Source of the DNA: Corallococcus macrosporus DSM 14697
Lineage (GTDB): Bacteria > Myxococcota > Myxococcia > Myxococcales > Myxococcaceae
Direction: 5' to 3'
Assembly (NCBI RefSeq): GCF_002305895.1
Contig: NZ_CP022203.1
Location: 4,442,501-4,506,500 of the forward strand
Length of the DNA: 64,000 bases
Shown here: positions 61,043-64,000 of the stretch, piece by piece
Numbering within the stretch: the stretch's first letter is position 1
How the letters are laid out: each line of letters starts with the position of its first letter
The notes under the pieces: generated by a model
Databases searched by the model: none
Seen by the model: only the letters and a program-made list of their open reading frames with translations
What the model was told of the DNA's origin: nothing
Position numbers and translations under genes: made by a program

Positions 61043-61999
61043 TCAGTGCCGCTGCGCCGGAGGCGAACTCGCGGGCCTGCCGAAGACGACGACCCGGTCC
61101 CGCCCCTCGCGCTTCGCCTCGTAGAGGGCCGCGTCCGCCGCCTTCATCAGCGACTCCGTGTCCTCGCGAGGCCCTTCGAAGGTATGGTCGGCGATGCCCA
61201 CGCTCACGCTCAGTCCGAAGGGGGCGGGGCGGCCGTCGCTCTTCTGCACGCCGACGGCGCGCAGCCCGCTGCGGATGCGCTCGGCGAAGACGGCTGCCTC
61301 CATCGCCGTCTGGTGCGGCAGCAGCGCGACGAACTCGTCGCCGCCGAAGCGGGCCGCGAAGTCGGACTCGCGCAGCTCGTTCTTCAGTTGGGCGGCCAGC
61401 GCGAGGATGGCCCGGTTGCCCACGTCATGGCCCATGCCGTCGTTGATGGCCTTGAGGTGGTCCAGGTCGATGATGACGACGCTCAGCGGGTACTGGTAGC
61501 GCTGGGCCCGGCGGAACTCCTCGTCCATCCGGATGGTCAGCGCCCGGAAGTTGGCCAGCCCCGTGAGGCCGTCCGTCTGCGCCAATACCTGCAGCCGGCG
61601 CTGCTGCTCGCTCGTGCGCAGCGCCCGGTCAATGCGCGCCAGCAGCTCCCGCGCGCTGGCCGGCTTGTGGATGAAGTCCACGGCGCCCATCTCCAGGCAG
61701 CGCTCCAGGGTGGCCTCGTCCGCGTCGCCCGTGAGGAAGATGACGGGCAGGGCCTCCGTGCGCGGCTCGCGCTGGAGCAGCTCCAGCACCGCGAGCCCGT
61801 CCCCGCCGGGAAGGAACCTGTCCAGGAGGATGAGGTCGGGGCGGTGCTCCCGCGCCAGCTCCAGCCCCTCGTCCGAGTCCGGGGCGGCCAGGACGTCGAA
61901 GCGCGCGGCGAGCAGGTCCACGAGGCTCTCGCGGACCTGTGCGTCATCCTCGATGATGAGCAGAAGGGACCGCTCCGAGGTCCGGCCGCGCCGTTCCAT
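61043..61999 (-). CDS. Receiver-GGDEF diguanylate cyclase
   Basis: 318 aa from the ATG at 61999; the frame remains open far upstream but only this part has family similarity. The receiver domain (1-125) has E17/D18, D60 (LILLDRFLPG), T90 and K112. The GGDEF domain has TDGLTGLANFRAL and RFGGDEF at 219-223, with an RESD I-site five residues before. PleD/WspR-like: phosphorylation should activate c-di-GMP synthesis. It reads towards the FAD-receiver gene, 48 bases upstream of that gene's start, and may share its transcript. Confidence 0.93.
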   Translation of the reverse strand: MERRGRTSERSLLLIIEDDAQVRESLVDLLAARFDVLAAPDSDEGLELAREHRPDLILLDRFLPGGDGLAVLELLQREPRTEALPVIFLTGDADEATLERCLEMGAVDFIHKPASARELLARIDRALRTSEQQRRLQVLAQTDGLTGLANFRALTIRMDEEFRRAQRYQYPLSVVIIDLDHLKAINDGMGHDVGNRAILALAAQLKNELRESDFAARFGGDEFVALLPHQTAMEAAVFAERIRSGLRAVGVQKSDGRPAPFGLSVSVGIADHTFEGPREDTESLMKAADAALYEAKREGRDRVVVFGRPASSPPAQRH

Positions 62000-62397
62000 G
62001 CACCACTCCGCTTCACTCGGCTGCTGCGAAATGGCAGGCCGAAAGTCTCGGGTGCCACGCCCTGTCGTGTGCTCCCAACGCCCCTGCGCCCCACGCGCAT
62101 CCGCCGCCGCCCGGTCCTGCAAGCACACCCCAACGCCCACAACCTTCACCCGAGACCTCCGGCTGCCAAGCCTGTCAGGCTCCGCGAGACGGGGCCTTTC
62201 CCCGTATCCGTGAGCACGGTGCGGGAGCAAGCAGCATGCCCTTCGGTGGGGGAGGGCAGTCAGAGTGTTTCCGGGCGGTTGCGCACCCTTCGCGTCACCC
62301 TGTTGTACAGGGTCGGAAGACGTTGCAGCGCGCCGAGGGGCGAGGCGGTAGATATTCCCGTGCGAGGGCGGACGCTCGCGGGCCGCGCGACGGGGGG
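62000..62397. other. Non-coding gap upstream of the receiver-GGDEF gene
   Basis: About 400 bases between two minus-strand genes. The promoter of the receiver-GGDEF gene must lie in the first 150 bases, but no element is clear. No small gene, repeat or hairpin was convincing. Confidence 0.35.
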
Positions 62398-63141
62398 CTA
62401 GCGTCGGGTGTTGAACTGCATGCGGCGGCCACCCATGGGCGGCATGACCGGCGGCGGCGCCTCGAGCCCGAACTGCCACCACATGGGCTCGTACGGCTTC
62501 ATCTTCAGCCGCTTGTCGTTCTGGAGCTGCGCCAGGCTGCCCTTGAGCTTCTCGTCCTTGGGGTTCTCCTCCACGCCCCGGGCGAGCACGCGCAGCGCGC
62601 CTTCCTTGTCCTTGTTCTGCAGCAGGCACCAGGCATAGGCCGCCCAGACGATGGACTCCTTCTTGCCGCTCTTGGTGGCGGACTCGAACGCCTTCTTCAT
62701 GGCGTCGAAGTCCTTGCGCTGGAAGTACAGGGCGCCCTCCATGGCCTTGGCCATGTAGTTGCGGGTGCTGCCCTTGGCGAAGGCGGCCTTGGCGCCCTCG
62801 TGGTCCTTCACCATGTACTTCAACATGCCGATCTGCGAGTGCAGCTCCGGACCGACCAGGAACTGCCACTTGTCGTAGACCAGCCCCTGCTCCAGCGTCT
62901 TCACGGCCCGGTCCACCCGCGCCTGGGCGTCCTTCTGGCTGGAGGGCTGGGACTGGAGATCCTTCTGGACCACCGTCATCAGGGCCTGGACGCGGCTGGC
63001 CACCCTGCGGGCGAGCACGACGTAGGCGCCAACGAGGGCCAGGATTCCGGGGACGAGCCCTGCCCAGATGGAGAAGCCGGCGACCTTCACGAGGAGCGCG
63101 ACGGCGATTCCCACACCGAGGGAGATGAGAAGGTTGTACAT
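62398..63141 (-). CDS. Membrane-anchored TPR-like protein
   Basis: 247 aa. Two hydrophobic helices (LLISLGVGIAVALLVKVAGF and SIWAGLVPGILALVGAYVVLA) anchor the N-terminus. The rest is helical with TPR-like spacing (HEGAKAAFAKGSTRNYMAKAMEGALYFQRKDFDAMKKAFESA, KDKEGALRVLARGVEENPKDEKLKGSLAQL). The end (WWQFGLEAPPPVMPPMGGRRMQF) is Pro/Met-rich. Probably a scaffold at the inner membrane; partners are unknown. Divergent from the tRNA gene. Confidence 0.82.
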   Translation of the reverse strand: MYNLLISLGVGIAVALLVKVAGFSIWAGLVPGILALVGAYVVLARRVASRVQALMTVVQKDLQSQPSSQKDAQARVDRAVKTLEQGLVYDKWQFLVGPELHSQIGMLKYMVKDHEGAKAAFAKGSTRNYMAKAMEGALYFQRKDFDAMKKAFESATKSGKKESIVWAAYAWCLLQNKDKEGALRVLARGVEENPKDEKLKGSLAQLQNDKRLKMKPYEPMWWQFGLEAPPPVMPPMGGRRMQFNTRR

Positions 63142-63237
63142 GGGGGGCCCCTCTTAGCGATGTGCGTGGACCACCGCAATCTTCGGATGCACTTGGCATC
63201 AACTCGCGGTATACGTCTGCCCGTCGCGACAGCAGGG

Positions 63238-63323
63238 GGCCCTCTGTCGAAATTGGTAGACGAGGCGGACTCAAAATCCGCTGCGGCTGACCCCGCGTCC
63301 CGGTTCGAGTCCGGGGAGGGCCA
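63238..63323 (+). tRNA. tRNA-Leu (CAA)
   Basis: 86-nt tRNA. Acceptor stem GGCCCTC pairs with GAGGGCC, with discriminator A; D-arm region AATTGGTAGAC, anticodon loop CTCAAAA (anticodon CAA, decodes UUG), long variable arm GCGG-CTGAC-CCCGC typical of Leu, and T-arm CCCGG-TTCGAGT-CCGGG. The 3' CCA is not encoded. It lies between the TPR gene and the response regulator. Confidence 0.95.
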
Positions 63324-63334
63324 TATCCGAAGGG

Positions 63335-63377
63335 CAGGACCGGCGAGGTCGTCTTGCGCTGGACGCGCCCGGTCCTG
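63335..63377 (+). other. Inverted repeat downstream of the tRNA
   Basis: CAGGACCGG at 63335-63343 pairs perfectly with CCGGTCCTG at 63369-63377 over 25 bases, 12 bases after the tRNA. There is no T run; it may be a terminator, an RNA processing signal or an operator for the next gene. Confidence 0.35.
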
Positions 63378-63424
63378 ATAAAGGACAGGCTCCAGCAGGT
63401 AGGGGCGGCGGAGGTCCCCCGGTA

Positions 63425-64000
63425 ATGAGGGTGTTGCTGGTCGAGGACGACGCGAGCCTTCGGGAAGGCATGGGCGAGCTCATCTCCGAGCTGGCGGAGG
63501 TCCATGCGGTCAGCACCGGAGAGGATGCCGTCGCCGCGCTCCAGGCGGAGCGTTTCGTCCTGGTCATCACCGACCTGCGCATCTCGGGCGGTGAGCAGGG
63601 AGGCCGCACCGTCGTGGAGGCGGCGCGCCAGCGTCAGCAGCCGGTGGCGGTGGTCAGCGCGGCGACGCCGGAGGAGGTCACCCAGGCCGTCCTGCCCCAC
63701 GTGGCGGACGCCATCCTCCTCAAGCCCTTCCAGATCGACGACATCGTCGCGCTGGTCGAGCGCTTCATCGCGCTGCGTCAGGACGTGGAGCGTCTGGCCA
63801 CCCAGGGGGGCCGCCCGCCCGCGAGCGCCTGGTCGTCTCAAGGCACCCATGTGCGGCTCGCGCGCGAGCCCGAGCCGCCCACGGTGTGGGTGTCCTTGAC
63901 GGCCGGGGCGGACGTTGACTGGACGTTCCACCCCACGTCCGAGGGCGCGGGCGTCCAGGTGGTCGGAGGCTCCCTGCAGGTGGAGGGCGTGACGTACGCC
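63425..64000 (+). CDS. Response regulator (3' truncated by window)
   Basis: 192 codons to the window end, still open. The ATG at 63425 follows GGAGG. The receiver domain has E7/D8/D9 at the start, D50 (VLVITDLRISGG) and K100 (AILLKPF), intact. From about 130 a linker (RPPASAWSSQGTHVRLAREPEPPTV) leads to an unidentified domain (VWVSLTAGADVDWTFHP and later) that is not a known DNA-binding or GGDEF module as far as seen. No sensor gene is in the window. Confidence 0.85.
   Translation, partial: MRVLLVEDDASLREGMGELISELAEVHAVSTGEDAVAALQAERFVLVITDLRISGGEQGGRTVVEAARQRQQPVAVVSAATPEEVTQAVLPHVADAILLKPFQIDDIVALVERFIALRQDVERLATQGGRPPASAWSSQGTHVRLAREPEPPTVWVSLTAGADVDWTFHPTSEGAGVQVVGGSLQVEGVTYA

Noticed and set aside
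59273-62401. A 1042-codon plus-strand frame across the FAD-receiver and receiver-GGDEF genes
   Set aside because: It runs antisense to two genes with clear domains and has no recognisable motif.
63193-63215. -35/-10 promoter for the tRNA (TTGGCA and TATACG)
   Set aside because: The spacing is only 11 bases, too short for a standard sigma70 promoter.

Overview
The window is very GC-rich (strong G/C bias at third codon positions) and reads as a chromosomal segment of a myxobacterium in the Myxococcus/Corallococcus/Pyxidicoccus group (inference). Support comes from several Ser/Thr protein kinases with C-terminal membrane anchors, an FHA-sigma54 activator, a DUF2381 protein beside a kinase, a DUF6310/DUF5953 pair, a PilZ protein of the Myxococcus paralogous type, many lipoproteins with GC-rich lipoboxes, and dense operons whose genes overlap by ATGA or GTGA. 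No insertion sequence, CRISPR array, integrase or rRNA was seen. One tRNA-Leu(CAA) lies near the right end.

Left part (1-33.5 kb). The end of a sensor kinase is followed by a two-gene Septu-like (PtuA/PtuB) antiphage module at 527-2853. Next come envelope and secreted proteins, a divergent pair of an FHA-sigma54 activator and a TPR-tailed Ser/Thr kinase, a GH13 lipoprotein, small hypotheticals and a PHP-domain protein. A run fur, TlpA-like lipoprotein, ftsB and a GAF/GGDEF protein resembling the cytokinesis cyclase DmxA follows (17.5-21 kb). It faces a CBM56-diheme peroxidase-like fusion. A methyltransferase, a Uma2 protein, a HAD-IG 5'-nucleotidase, a PEGA-tailed pseudokinase with a response regulator, an M16 peptidase pair and an RluA pseudouridine synthase complete this part.

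Accessory part (33.5-40.4 kb). A more AT-rich DUF6310 nuclease-like lipoprotein overlaps a DUF5953 protein, which looks like a contact-dependent toxin and immunity pair. A DUF2381 protein overlaps a kinase that carries an extra lipoprotein-like tail. A pseudokinase and a SMI1/KNR4 protein follow.

Right part (40.4-64 kb). An Mla-type lipid transport operon (permease, ATPase, MCE protein with a long C-terminal extension) is followed by a PfkB kinase, PilZ protein, phosphoesterase, lipoprotein, psd and hisS. Then comes a tightly overlapped block at 51.2-57.5 kb: S24/S26 peptidase, PqqD-like RRE protein, lipoprotein, large secreted FN3/beta-propeller protein, a 60-residue Cys-containing peptide, an HprK-like kinase and miaA. 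I consider this the best candidate for an undescribed system, a RiPP-like pathway that displays or modifies a small peptide. The window ends with HdeD, bestrophin, an FAD-oxidoreductase fused to a receiver domain, a receiver-GGDEF protein, a TPR membrane protein, the tRNA and a truncated response regulator.
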